Shown here: positions 5,639 to 12,137 of the stretch, in pieces
How positions within the stretch are numbered: the first letter of the stretch is position 1
How the letters are laid out: each line of letters starts with the position of its first letter
From: Oscillospiraceae bacterium
GTDB lineage: Bacteria > Bacillota > Clostridia > Oscillospirales > UBA929
Assembly: GCA_031271325.1 (NCBI GenBank)
Contig: JAISVY010000071.1
Span: 1-12,987, forward strand
Direction of reading: 5' to 3'
Length of the DNA stretch: 12,987 bases
The notes under the pieces: generated by a model
Told to the model about the DNA's origin: nothing
The model's input: the letters and a program-made list of their open reading frames with translations, nothing else
Database searches by the model: none
Translations under genes and position numbers: made by a program

Positions 5639-5929
5639 TCACGGGTTTTTATTCACGATGATGATTTCTCCCGGCGCGACGAGACCCAGGCGTTCGCGAG
5701 CCAGGCGAGCGTATAGTTCCGTAAGATCGTCAGAACCGGTATCCTCCCGAAGGGTTTCCACCAGCAGCTGCTGCGCCGCCAGATTTTCCGCCAGCTCCGC
5801 GTTTTCGGCTTTTCGTTTGTTGATTTGCGCCTGCAGCGTTATAAGCGTCACCGCCGACCACACCGCGAATACCAGTATGACCAGCTTTCCCAGCAAGCTC
5901 TTTTTCTTTCGCTCCGCGTTTTGTCTCAC
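5639..5929 (-). CDS. divIC: Cell division protein DivIC (FtsB-like septum formation initiator)
   Basis: DivIC is a single-span membrane protein which, with FtsL and DivIB, links the divisome core to septal wall synthesis. The 96-residue product has a basic cytoplasmic N-terminus (MRQNAERKKKSLLGK), a membrane helix at about 14-33, a coiled coil at about 34-62 rich in Q, N, E and L, and the family C-terminus ARLARERLGLVAPGEIIIV (about 74-92). I chose the GTG at 5927-5929, with GAGGA 5 bases upstream. Its first 200 bp lie inside the end of yabQ in another frame. The yabP-yabQ-divIC-yabR order matches Bacillus. Confidence 0.9.
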   Translation of the reverse strand: MRQNAERKKKSLLGKLVILVFAVWSAVTLITLQAQINKRKAENAELAENLAAQQLLVETLREDTGSDDLTELYARLARERLGLVAPGEIIIVNKNP

Positions 5930-6377
5930 GATTCCTCAGCTCCGCAATTTTATGTTCTTCCCTTAGTATATGCCATCTTCGGACAAAAGGGAAGAGTTTT
6001 GTTAAAAAAATATGAATTTTTTTTCCGATCAGCTTCAGCGGGATAAAAATGACCCGAATCAATTCCGCCGCGCCGTCGATCACGGCGAATCCCGCAGCCC
6101 GTATAAACACGGAAAGCAGCAAGAAATACACGACGATTCCCAGCGCCATCGCGCCTAGGGAGAAAATCTGCAGTTCCCCGCCGCCAAACGTCATCGCAAA
6201 CCAAAACGCCATCGCGGCGCATACGATCCAAAACAGAATGTCCAGCAGCGCCGTGACAAAACGCAGCGGCAAACGCCCGCGCACAATCCTCATGCAGTCA
6301 TAGACAAATCCCATACCCACGCCAAGCAGCAGCGCGGCGGCAACCTCATAGAGCTGCCCGTAAAGCGATATTTCCAT
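5730..6377 (-). CDS. yabQ: Spore cortex biosynthesis protein YabQ
   Basis: YabQ is an integral membrane protein of the outer forespore membrane needed for cortex formation in Bacillus. The 215-residue product begins MEISLYGQLYEVAAALLLGVGMGFVYDCMRIVR, typical of the family. It has hydrophobic segments at about 9-27, 40-60, 66-90 and 92-115, then a basic region (KLIGKKIHIFLTKLFPFVRRW). From about residue 150 the frame runs over divIC for 200 bp, and this part (GAGGKSGGAAAAGGNPSGGYRF at the end) is low in complexity. I chose the ATG at 6375-6377, which overlaps the end of yabP (TGATATG) without its own binding site, so translation is probably coupled. An upstream ATG at 6422 also lacks a site. 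The family call is good; the C-terminal third is doubtful. Confidence 0.85.
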   Translation of the reverse strand: MEISLYGQLYEVAAALLLGVGMGFVYDCMRIVRGRLPLRFVTALLDILFWIVCAAMAFWFAMTFGGGELQIFSLGAMALGIVVYFLLLSVFIRAAGFAVIDGAAELIRVIFIPLKLIGKKIHIFLTKLFPFVRRWHILREEHKIAELRNRETKRGAKEKELAGKAGHTGIRGVVGGDAYNAAGANQQTKSRKRGAGGKSGGAAAAGGNPSGGYRF

Positions 6378-6378
6378 A

Positions 6379-6642
6379 TCAGCGGAAGAAACGGGAGAAG
6401 AATCCGCCCTGCGGCTGCGCATCCTCGTAGATCATGCTGTCTATCTTGCCTTCTACGGTCAATTCCCCGCCCTCGATGCTGATCTTATCCACCTTCAGCC
6501 CGGTGCCGCGCACGACGAGCGTCCCGTGCGGCGTGATGCAGACCACCCCGTTCTCGTCAAAACTGCCTACATCGGAAACCCCGGACACCGACAGCCGGTT
6601 CCGCGCGTTCAATATCAGATGATGCGGCTTTCTCTCTTCCAA
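6379..6642 (-). CDS. yabP: Sporulation protein YabP
   Basis: YabP is a small sporulation protein, made in the mother cell under sigma-E in Bacillus; its biochemical role is not settled. The 87-residue product contains the family pattern HHLILNARNRLSVSGVSDVGSFDENGVVCITPHGTLVVRGTGLKVDKISIEGGELTVEGKIDSMIYED (about residues 6-73), a run of short beta strands ending near a YabP-like VEGKIDSMIY. I chose the TTG at 6640-6642 because GGGGGAG stands 6 bases upstream; the frame is open to 6687, but no binding site supports that start. The stop overlaps the yabQ start region. It is separated from rqcP upstream by 380 bp filled with repeats. Confidence 0.85.
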   Translation of the reverse strand: MEERKPHHLILNARNRLSVSGVSDVGSFDENGVVCITPHGTLVVRGTGLKVDKISIEGGELTVEGKIDSMIYEDAQPQGGFFSRFFR

Positions 6643-6693
6643 CCTGCTCTCCCCCTTTTGTACATAGCTATGCGCAAAGAGGGACAAACATGA

Positions 6694-7011
6694 ACAATTG
6701 ACAATTCACTCCCTCGAAAAACTCCTCACGATGAAATTACCGCGCAGGCGGATTCATTCTGCCGCAGTGGTTTCCTCATTCTCTATCCGAGAAAAACCTC
6801 AGTTGAGTCGCTCTAAAAACCCATGTTTTCATTCGGCGAAGCCGAATGAAAACGAGCGCAGCGCTTGCGAACAGGCGCCTATGGCGCGGCATCGCAAGCC
6901 GGAGCGGGGGTTTTTAGAGGTACCTAGTTTTTCGAGGGGTTGAATTTGGGGACGGGGAACCGTATCCGCCGTCCTAATTGTCCATTGTCAACTGTCAATT
7001 GACCATTGTCT
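6694..7011. repeat. Composite nested inverted-repeat element between rqcP and yabP
   Basis: This stretch, which has no gene, is built of nested repeats. The outermost are heptads of ACAATTG/ATTGTCA type at 6694-6707 (two units) and 6977-7011 (five units). Next is a perfect 13-bp inverted repeat, CCCTCGAAAAACT at 6711-6723 and AGTTTTTCGAGGG at 6926-6938. Inside it is dispersed element copy B (6811-6919). A further GGACGG/CCGTCC stem lies at 6950-6974. No transposase and no target duplication is seen. It resembles a miniature mobile element inserted into the yab cluster, with another repeat nested inside. Confidence 0.75.
6811..6919 (+). repeat. Dispersed palindromic element, copy B (full length, inverted)
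   Basis: The ends are perfect 12-bp inverted repeats: CTCTAAAAACCC (6811-6822) and GGGTTTTTAGAG (6908-6919). Within is a 12-bp stem, TTTTCATTCGGC-GAA-GCCGAATGAAAA (6826-6852), in place of the GTTCGCC hairpin of the other copies. It is followed by CGAGCGCAGCGCTTGCGAAC and a second short hairpin GCGCC-TAT-GGCGC. The order of blocks is the same as in copy C, read on the opposite strand. Confidence 0.82.
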
Positions 7012-7022
7012 TAGCGCGGGGT

Positions 7023-7280
7023 TCAGGGTGTTTCGCCGGGGCGCAATTCCCTATACAGCCCGGCGGCGCTTTCTTTGGTGGCGTTTTCGGCGACGCTGAG
7101 CACCTCGATACGCGTCAGGCGCGCGCCGAAACGAATCTCGATGACATCGCCGGGTTTGACTTCGTAAGCCGCTTTGGCCGCCTTGCCGTTGACCGACACG
7201 CGCTCGTTGTCGCAGGCTTCGTTGGCGACCGTGCGGCGTTTGATCAGGCGGGAAACCTTTAAGTATTTATCCAGCCGCAT
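7023..7280 (-). CDS. rqcP: S4-domain RNA-binding protein RqcP (YabO/Hsp15-like)
   Basis: RqcP binds the 50S-peptidyl-tRNA complex and works with RqcH in adding C-terminal alanine tails to stalled nascent chains (ribosome quality control, known from Bacillus). The 85-residue product consists almost wholly of an S4 domain: MRLDKYLKVSRLIKRRTVANEACDNERVSVNGKAAKAAYEVKPGDVIEI (1-49), which has the family RLDKYL start. Length matches YabO (about 86). The ATG at 7278-7280 has AAGGAGAG 4-5 bases upstream. It lies between the HU gene and yabP, as in other clostridia. Nucleic-acid role is certain; the RqcP assignment rests on synteny and length. Confidence 0.92.
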   Translation of the reverse strand: MRLDKYLKVSRLIKRRTVANEACDNERVSVNGKAAKAAYEVKPGDVIEIRFGARLTRIEVLSVAENATKESAAGLYRELRPGETP

Positions 7281-7324
7281 TGTTCTCTCCTTATTTTCGG
7301 TACGCGGGCGGTGAAATAGCTCGG

Positions 7325-7365
7325 AATAAAAGCGCGTCCCCGCGCCCTTGGCGGACGCAGGGACG
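7325..7365 (-). terminator. Probable terminator after the HU gene
   Basis: On the minus strand CGTCCCTGCG pairs with CGCGGGGACG (one G-T wobble) around an 11-base loop, followed by CGCTTTTATT. It lies 14 bp after the HU stop and may partly separate hup from rqcP. The T-run is short, so partial readthrough is likely. Confidence 0.6.
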
Positions 7366-7378
7366 TAATGTTAGCGTT

Positions 7379-7654
7379 TTACTTATTCACGGATTCTTTC
7401 AACGCTTTTCCGGCTTTGAAAACCGGGCTCTTCGACGCGGGAATCGAAATGCTTTCCCGGGTCTTCGGGTTGCGTCCGACGCGAGCTTCGCGCTGCTTGA
7501 CTTCAAAGGAGCCAAAGCCGACGAGTTGAATCTTGTCGCCTGTCGACAGAGCGTTTCCGATGACGTCAAATACGGCTGTGATGGCCGCGTCAGAGTCTTT
7601 CTTTGTGAGCCCGGTCTTTTCCGATACCGCGTTGGTGAGTTCCGCCTTGTTCAT
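7379..7654 (-). CDS. hup: DNA-binding protein HU
   Basis: HU is the abundant nucleoid protein that binds and bends DNA as a dimer. The 91-residue product is of normal length: MNKAELTNAVSEKTGLTKKDSDAAITAVFDVI (helical body, 1-32), then VGFGSFEVKQREARVGRNPKTRESISIPASKSPVFKAGKALKESV (beta arms and C-terminal helix, 45-89). The arm tip carries the conserved Arg-Asn-Pro (61-63) that inserts into DNA. The ATG at 7652-7654 has AAGGAGG 8 bases upstream, a near-perfect site fitting high expression. It stands between mazG and rqcP, a common clostridial arrangement. Confidence 0.97.
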   Translation of the reverse strand: MNKAELTNAVSEKTGLTKKDSDAAITAVFDVIGNALSTGDKIQLVGFGSFEVKQREARVGRNPKTRESISIPASKSPVFKAGKALKESVNK

Positions 7655-7698
7655 TGTTTTTCCTCCTTAAAATCTCTTGTATGCTATAGGCTGGCGCT

Positions 7699-8109
7699 TT
7701 AGGGCGTTTCGCCTGAGTAGCCTTCTTTCGCTTTCGCGTCTTTCCAGAAACGCAGGGCTTCTTCCGTGCTCTCGGCTTTTTGACCGCCGAAAACGTGCGG
7801 ATGCCGCCTGATCAGTTTATCGCAAAGACCGTCCAACACGTCGTCAATGGTGAAGCGGTTCTCCTCTTCGGCAATGCGGGAATGGAACACAACTTGCAGC
7901 AGCACGTCGCCCAGTTCCTCGCGCATCATAGTGTCGCTGGCCGCGTCAATCGCCTCTAAAAGCTCCCCGCATTCTTCTTCCAAGTTCTCCCTGATAGAAA
8001 GATGGGTTTGCTCCCGATCCCACGGACAGCCGTCGGGAGAACGCAGACGCGCCATGATCCAGAGAAGCCTGTCCCATCGCGGGAGGCGGTCATAAGCAGA
8101 ATTTAACAC
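7699..8109 (-). CDS. mazG: MazG-type nucleoside triphosphate pyrophosphohydrolase
   Basis: MazG hydrolyses nucleoside triphosphates to monophosphate and pyrophosphate, cleaning up non-canonical nucleotides or altering (p)ppGpp levels. The 136-residue product has RLRSPDGCPWDREQTHLSIRENLEEECGELLEAI (about 21-54), with the metal-binding EExxE (Glu45, Glu46, Glu49) and ExxD (Glu65-Asp68), then RRHPHVFGGQKAESTEEALRFWKDAKAKE. The Bacillus orthologue YabN carries a methyltransferase-like domain before MazG; here only the MazG domain is present. I chose the GTG at 8107-8109, 6 bases after GGAG; the frame is open to a TTG at 8121. It follows the flippase gene by 44 bp and precedes hup. Confidence 0.92.
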   Translation of the reverse strand: MLNSAYDRLPRWDRLLWIMARLRSPDGCPWDREQTHLSIRENLEEECGELLEAIDAASDTMMREELGDVLLQVVFHSRIAEEENRFTIDDVLDGLCDKLIRRHPHVFGGQKAESTEEALRFWKDAKAKEGYSGETP

Positions 8110-8153
8110 ACTTTTCTCCAATGCACAAGTCTTTTTTTGAATTTTTTAAATAT

Positions 8154-9770
8154 TTATTTAATTTGTAATATTTTTGCCAGTTTTGCGCCGCCGGGCAAGA
8201 GTTCAAGTTCGCGTTTCGGAAGCCCGCCAATGAGCAGTAAAATGACAACATAGGATACAAAACCGGCTCCCATTGCGAGAATTACGGAGACCGTATTGCT
8301 CGATGTCAGATAGTGAAAGAAGTAATAACATCCCAGCGCGACAAACCCCATAACGGCGGCCGTAAACAACGGTTTTACAAACTCCGACAACAGTGACAGA
8401 CCAACCCGGGTTACGCGTATGACGATGACCAAATTCAAAATGGCGACAATCACATAGCATGCCAGCGTACCGATCGGCGCTCCGTTGATATGAATGTCCG
8501 GGTGCCCCACCAGCGTGTATGTGCATATAATCTTCGCGACGGAACCGATCAGCATCGTCACAATCGGGATGTATACCATTCCCATCGACTGAAGCACCGA
8601 GTTCGTTACCGTGACGATGCAGACGAAGATTACGGCGACGCCCAACACCTGAAGCAGAGGCGCGGCAATCTTCACGCCTTCCGGGTTCGCTCCGTAGAGC
8701 AAACTCAAAATCGGTTTGGCCAGGAAGATGAATCCCGCGCCGGCAGGCATTCCGATCAATGCCGTTACCGAGACGGCGGAGCGGGTGGTGCGGATGACGC
8801 CCGCGTTGTTTCGCTGGACGCGGTAAGCGGCGATGGCCGGAATCAAGCTCACGGCCAGCGTGATCACAAACGAGCCGGGCAGATTAAAAAGGGTGATCGC
8901 CCACGTATACGCGCCGTGGTATTGGTCGCGCACCTGAGCGCTGAAACCGGCGCCGTTCTGCAGCAAACCGCGCGTAAGCCCGGTGTCGATGATGTTTGTC
9001 ACGCTCAAAACGGCGGAACCGAGCGTAATCGGAATGGCGACCGAGACCATCTCGCGCAAAATCACCGAACGTCTGCGGCCGCTGCCGCCGGAACGGCCTA
9101 ACCCTTCTTTGCGGCTGCGCAGAATCAGGTAAACCGCCGAGAACAGGATACCCGCGCTCACGCCCAGAATCGCCATGGCGGAGCCTGCGGTGTTGCGGAT
9201 ACGCGCGTTTTCAAGCGTACCGTCCGCGGGTATTATAACCTTCAAAGCAAGAAATGTCAACCCTGTTCCGAAAACCAGCTTGCCAAAGGCTTCAATGACT
9301 TGAGAAACAGCGGTCGGTTTCATGTCTCCGTGCCCTTGGTATACGCCCCGGTATGGGCAGATGAACACCACTAAAAATACGCTGGGCGCAACAGCGCGAA
9401 TCGCCCAAGCGGCATCCTCCGCGTTCATCAAACCGGCCAGCCAGTCCGCGCCGAAGAACATAAACAGCGCTCCTGCCGTGCCGATGCAGAGGAAAAGCGT
9501 AAACGCCACCGAAAAGATACGCCGGGTATCGCTGCGCCCGGAAGCGGCGCTCTCGCTTACCATTTTGGAGATCGCGACGGGTAACCCGGCGGTGGCGAGA
9601 ACAAACAAAAACGCGTAGATATTGTAGGCAACACTGTACAGCGACGACCCTTCTTCGCCGAGCAGGTTTTGAATCGGGACCTTATACAAAGCGCCGATGA
9701 TCTTGACCAGCGCCGTGGCGATCGACAAGCTCAGCGCGCCGCGCAGAAAATTTTGATTTTTGCTCGCCAT
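8154..9770 (-). CDS. yabM: MOP-superfamily flippase, SpoVB/YabM-like
   Basis: A 538-residue polytopic membrane protein of the oligosaccharide/lipid flippase (MVF/PST) class, presumed to move lipid-linked sugars or lipid II across the membrane. The start MASKNQNFLRGALSLSIATALVKIIGALYKVPIQNLLGEEGSSLY is the family hallmark. About 14 hydrophobic segments are spread along its length, including GLPVAISKMVSESAASGR (about 61-78), GSFVITLAVSLIPAIAAYR and AKPILSLLYGANPEG. Length suits SpoVB/YabM. Of two ATGs I chose that at 9768-9770, because GGGG stands 6-7 bases upstream, whereas the one at 9782 has no clear site. Position before mazG matches Bacillus yabM. The substrate cannot be read from the sequence. 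Confidence 0.9.
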   Translation of the reverse strand: MASKNQNFLRGALSLSIATALVKIIGALYKVPIQNLLGEEGSSLYSVAYNIYAFLFVLATAGLPVAISKMVSESAASGRSDTRRIFSVAFTLFLCIGTAGALFMFFGADWLAGLMNAEDAAWAIRAVAPSVFLVVFICPYRGVYQGHGDMKPTAVSQVIEAFGKLVFGTGLTFLALKVIIPADGTLENARIRNTAGSAMAILGVSAGILFSAVYLILRSRKEGLGRSGGSGRRRSVILREMVSVAIPITLGSAVLSVTNIIDTGLTRGLLQNGAGFSAQVRDQYHGAYTWAITLFNLPGSFVITLAVSLIPAIAAYRVQRNNAGVIRTTRSAVSVTALIGMPAGAGFIFLAKPILSLLYGANPEGVKIAAPLLQVLGVAVIFVCIVTVTNSVLQSMGMVYIPIVTMLIGSVAKIICTYTLVGHPDIHINGAPIGTLACYVIVAILNLVIVIRVTRVGLSLLSEFVKPLFTAAVMGFVALGCYYFFHYLTSSNTVSVILAMGAGFVSYVVILLLIGGLPKRELELLPGGAKLAKILQIK

Positions 9771-9800
9771 GTCAACCCCCATTTTGCCAATTGTGTCACC

Positions 9801-9897
9801 CTAAAAATCTCCCGCTCCGGCTCGCGATGCCGCGCTAAAGCGCCTGTTGGCAAGCGCTCCGCTCGTTCGCCTGCCGGCGAACACGAGGTTTTAGAGC
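9801..9897 (-). repeat. Dispersed palindromic element, copy C (full length)
   Basis: On the minus strand this reads CTCTAAAACC (9887-9896), the hairpin GTTCGCC-GGCA-GGCGAAC (9865-9882, identical to copy A), GAGCGGAGCGCTTGC, a short GCGC-TTTA-GCGC hairpin, GCATCGCGAGCCGGAGCGGG, and then GATTTTTAG at 9801-9809. The order is the same as in copy B. It lies upstream of yabM; the rest of the 9771-9946 gap holds the heptads at 9904-9931. I see no convincing promoter for yabM. Confidence 0.82.
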
Positions 9898-9903
9898 TTC
9901 TTA

Positions 9904-9931
9904 ATTGTCAATCAACCATTGACAATCAACC
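9904..9931. repeat. Tandem heptanucleotide repeat downstream of mtaD
   Basis: Four 7-bp units: ATTGTCA, ATCAACC, ATTGACA, ATCAACC. Related units (ATTGTCC, ATTGTCA, ACTGTCA, ATTGACC, ATTGTCT) form the tract at 6977-7011, and each tract lies next to a full copy of the dispersed element. Confidence 0.75.
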
Positions 9932-9946
9932 ATATGCGCGTCCAAC

Positions 9947-11200
9947 TTAAAAGATACAAGCCGCTTTGCGGGCGCCGCGCAGGACGCGCTCGCGGTCGAT
10001 CGTTAGAAATTCGCCGTCGCGGTATAGAATTTTACCGCTGACCATCGTCAGACAGACGTCGGAGCCGCGCGCGCTGTAAACGAGTGAACTGATGACATTG
10101 TGCAGCGGCAACAGGTGCGGCTTGTCGAAATCCAGCAAAATCAAGTCCGCGTCGCAGCCTTCGGCGATTTGCCCCGACTTGCGCCCCTGCGACACAGCGC
10201 CGTTGACGGTTGCGAGCCGGAGTGACCCGGCGGCTGTGAGGGGGTTCTCCCCCGAGGCGAGAATGGCGGCTGCTTTCATCTCCTCAAACAGATCCAAGCT
10301 GTTGTTGGACGCCGCGCCGTCGGTACCGAGCGCCGCATTGACGCCGCCCTTTTGCCATTCGCGCACACGCGCGACGCCGCTGTTTAACTTGAGGTTGCTG
10401 ACCGGGTTATGCACCGCCGTCGCTCCCCTCTCCGCCAGGATCACGATATCGCCGTCGGTGACGTGGACGCAGTGCGCCGCCGTCACCGGGACGGAGAACA
10501 GCCCGTAACGGTCAAAGACAGCCGCCGGGGTCATGCCGTATTTCGCGACGCATTCGCTGTGCTCCCGCGCCGTTTCGGATAGATGCGTATGCATACGCAA
10601 GTGATTCTCGCTCGCGAGACGTACCGCCGCTTCCCAGATTGCCGGGCTGGAGGTGTATTCCGCGTGGACGGACGCGTCGATCAGGATTCTGCCGTTGTCG
10701 TAACCGTGATATTGTTCTATCATCTCGGTCGCTTCCCGCAGGCGGGTTTCGTGGTTCTCAAGCCCTTGGAACGGGCGGCAGAGGTTTGCTTTCATCCCGC
10801 TCTCCGCAACGGCGCGGGCGACGTCGGATTCAAAAAAGTACATATCGCTCACCGAGGTCGTACCCGACGCGATGCACTCCATCAAAGCGAGCAGCGACCC
10901 GGTATAGACAAGCTCCCCGGTCAGTTTATCTTCTGCCGGAAAAATATGCTCAAAGAGCCACGTCTGCAGGTCCATGTCGTCGGCAAAACCGCGCAGCAGC
11001 GTCATCGGCAGATGGGTATGCGCATTGACGAGCCCGGGCGAGAGAACCTTATTCGTCCCGTCGATGACGGCAAGCGCCGCTTCTGCGGGCGGTTCCGACC
11101 CTACATAGGTAATGATACCCGCGCCGACGCCGACATAAGCGTTATTTTTCACCGAGCCGTCCGGCAGAACGGCGGTCACCTTGGAAAAGAGCGTATCCAT
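9947..11200 (-). CDS. mtaD: 5-methylthioadenosine/S-adenosylhomocysteine deaminase-type amidohydrolase
   Basis: A metal-dependent hydrolase of the MtaD/TrzN/ATZ group, expected to deaminate adenosine-type substrates (methylthioadenosine, S-adenosylhomocysteine, adenosine) to inosine forms. The 417-residue length is normal. Metal and active-site residues are visible: His61-x-His63 (PGLVNAHTHLPMTLLRGFADD), His206 and Glu209 (MHTHLSET), His243 (TAAHCVHVTDGD) and Asp294 (LGTDGAASNNSLDLFEEMK). I chose the ATG at 11198-11200 (MDTLFSKVTAVLPDGS), with AAAGGAGA about 11 bases upstream; the open frame to 11290 runs into repeat copy D. It follows punA by 111 bp, so deamination and phosphorolysis of purine nucleosides are probably linked. 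Exact substrate is not certain within this family. Confidence 0.88.
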   Translation of the reverse strand: MDTLFSKVTAVLPDGSVKNNAYVGVGAGIITYVGSEPPAEAALAVIDGTNKVLSPGLVNAHTHLPMTLLRGFADDMDLQTWLFEHIFPAEDKLTGELVYTGSLLALMECIASGTTSVSDMYFFESDVARAVAESGMKANLCRPFQGLENHETRLREATEMIEQYHGYDNGRILIDASVHAEYTSSPAIWEAAVRLASENHLRMHTHLSETAREHSECVAKYGMTPAAVFDRYGLFSVPVTAAHCVHVTDGDIVILAERGATAVHNPVSNLKLNSGVARVREWQKGGVNAALGTDGAASNNSLDLFEEMKAAAILASGENPLTAAGSLRLATVNGAVSQGRKSGQIAEGCDADLILLDFDKPHLLPLHNVISSLVYSARGSDVCLTMVSGKILYRDGEFLTIDRERVLRGARKAACIF

Positions 11201-11255
11201 AACGGCATCGTCTCCTTTATTTCTGCGGGAGACATCTCTCCCGTCATCTCTCTTT

Positions 11256-11303
11256 GCAAGCGCTGCGCTCGTTCGCCTAGCGGCGAACATGGGGTTTTTA
11301 GAG
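11256..11303 (-). repeat. Dispersed palindromic element, copy D (short form)
   Basis: On the minus strand CTCTAAAAACCC (11292-11303) leads into GTTCGCC-GCTA-GGCGAAC (11271-11288) and GAGCGCAGCGCTTGC (11256-11270). It begins 8 bp after the punA stop and lies in the punA-mtaD gap. The distal half found in copies B and C is missing. The loop differs from copies A and C, while both stem arms are unchanged. Confidence 0.82.
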
Positions 11304-11311
11304 CGTCTGGA

Positions 11312-12121
11312 TTACAATTCCTCCAGGCATCGCAAAATCAATTGGGAAAAAGTCTCTTTTGACCGTTCGGCGGTATCGAGCACCTCCTGCTCACTCAAGC
11401 CGTGGCTTTGCAGCCCCGCCGCCATGTTGCAAACCAGCGAAAACCCCAGTGTGTCCATCCCGGCGTGCGCCGCCGCGATTACTTCGGGCACGGTGCTCAT
11501 CCCCACCGCGTCGGCTCCGAGGATTTTGGCGGCGCGTATCTCCGCCGGGGTCTCGTATTGCGGTCCCGGAAAATACATATACACCCCTTCGCGCAGCGGG
11601 ACCCCCAGCGTTTCCGCTGCGGCGCGCGCTTTCCGGCGCAGTTCCGGCGTGTAGGCGAACGACATATCGGGGAAACGCGTGCCAAACTCCGGGATGTTCT
11701 CCCCCCTCAAGGGGCTTTCGTCAAAAAACTTGATATGGTCGGTGATCATCATGATGTCGCCCGGGGCGTAACCGATCCCGCCGGACGCGTTGGTGACCAG
11801 CAGTGTCTTTGCGCCGAGCAGCCGCAGGGTGCGGATACCGTAAACCGATTCTATGTAGGAATATCCCTCGTAATAGTGGAAACGCCCTTGCATCACGGCG
11901 GCTCTTCGCCCGCTCAGTTCGCCCAGCACCAGTTTCCCGGCGTGTCCCGGCGCGGTCGAGCGGGGAAAGTGCGGGATGTCCCCGTACGGAATCACAACGG
12001 CGTTCTCGCACCGGTCGCCGAGGAATCCCAACCCCGAACCCAGCACCAGAACGATCTCCGGCGCAAAGCCGCCGGCGCGCTGCCGGATATAGTCCGCCGA
12101 GGTTTTATATTGGGTTAGCAT
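11312..12121 (-). CDS. punA: Purine nucleoside phosphorylase (trimeric, type I)
   Basis: It cleaves purine nucleosides with phosphate to the free base and ribose-1-phosphate. The 269-residue product has the family length. Visible are GSGLG (28-32, phosphate loop), His60 in STAPGHAGKL, GRFHYYEGY with His82, Tyr84 and Glu85, TNASGG (110-115), GPQYETPAE with Glu191 and CNMAAG with Asn233. The Glu/Asn pair (human Glu201/Asn243) is the signature for 6-oxopurines (inosine, guanosine), as opposed to MTA phosphorylase. I chose the ATG at 12119-12121, which has AAGGAG 9 bases upstream; the open frame runs on to 12175. The toxin gene ends 16 bp upstream, with no terminator between. Confidence 0.95.
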   Translation of the reverse strand: MLTQYKTSADYIRQRAGGFAPEIVLVLGSGLGFLGDRCENAVVIPYGDIPHFPRSTAPGHAGKLVLGELSGRRAAVMQGRFHYYEGYSYIESVYGIRTLRLLGAKTLLVTNASGGIGYAPGDIMMITDHIKFFDESPLRGENIPEFGTRFPDMSFAYTPELRRKARAAAETLGVPLREGVYMYFPGPQYETPAEIRAAKILGADAVGMSTVPEVIAAAHAGMDTLGFSLVCNMAAGLQSHGLSEQEVLDTAERSKETFSQLILRCLEEL

Positions 12122-12137
12122 GACAGGCATCTCCTTA

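Noticed and set aside
5093..5716. Plus-strand open frame of 207 codons across yabR
   Set aside because: It crosses a strong minus-strand promoter, a terminator and the yabR gene; its composition is that of an antisense frame.
6650..6690. Sigma-E or sigma-G promoter just upstream of yabP
   Set aside because: The GCATAGCTATG stretch has a wrong base in the -10 and no matching -35 at the right distance.
6694..7011. CRISPR array
   Set aside because: The repeats are 7-13 bp, nested or directly tandem, with no regular spacers and no cas gene nearby.
8490..9101. Plus-strand open frame of 203 codons inside the flippase gene
   Set aside because: It is rich in Arg, His, Asp and Gln with no hydrophobic pattern, typical of the antisense of a membrane protein gene.
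10583..11362. Plus-strand open frame of 259 codons over mtaD
   Set aside because: It is antisense to a gene with complete active-site motifs and runs through repeat copy D.
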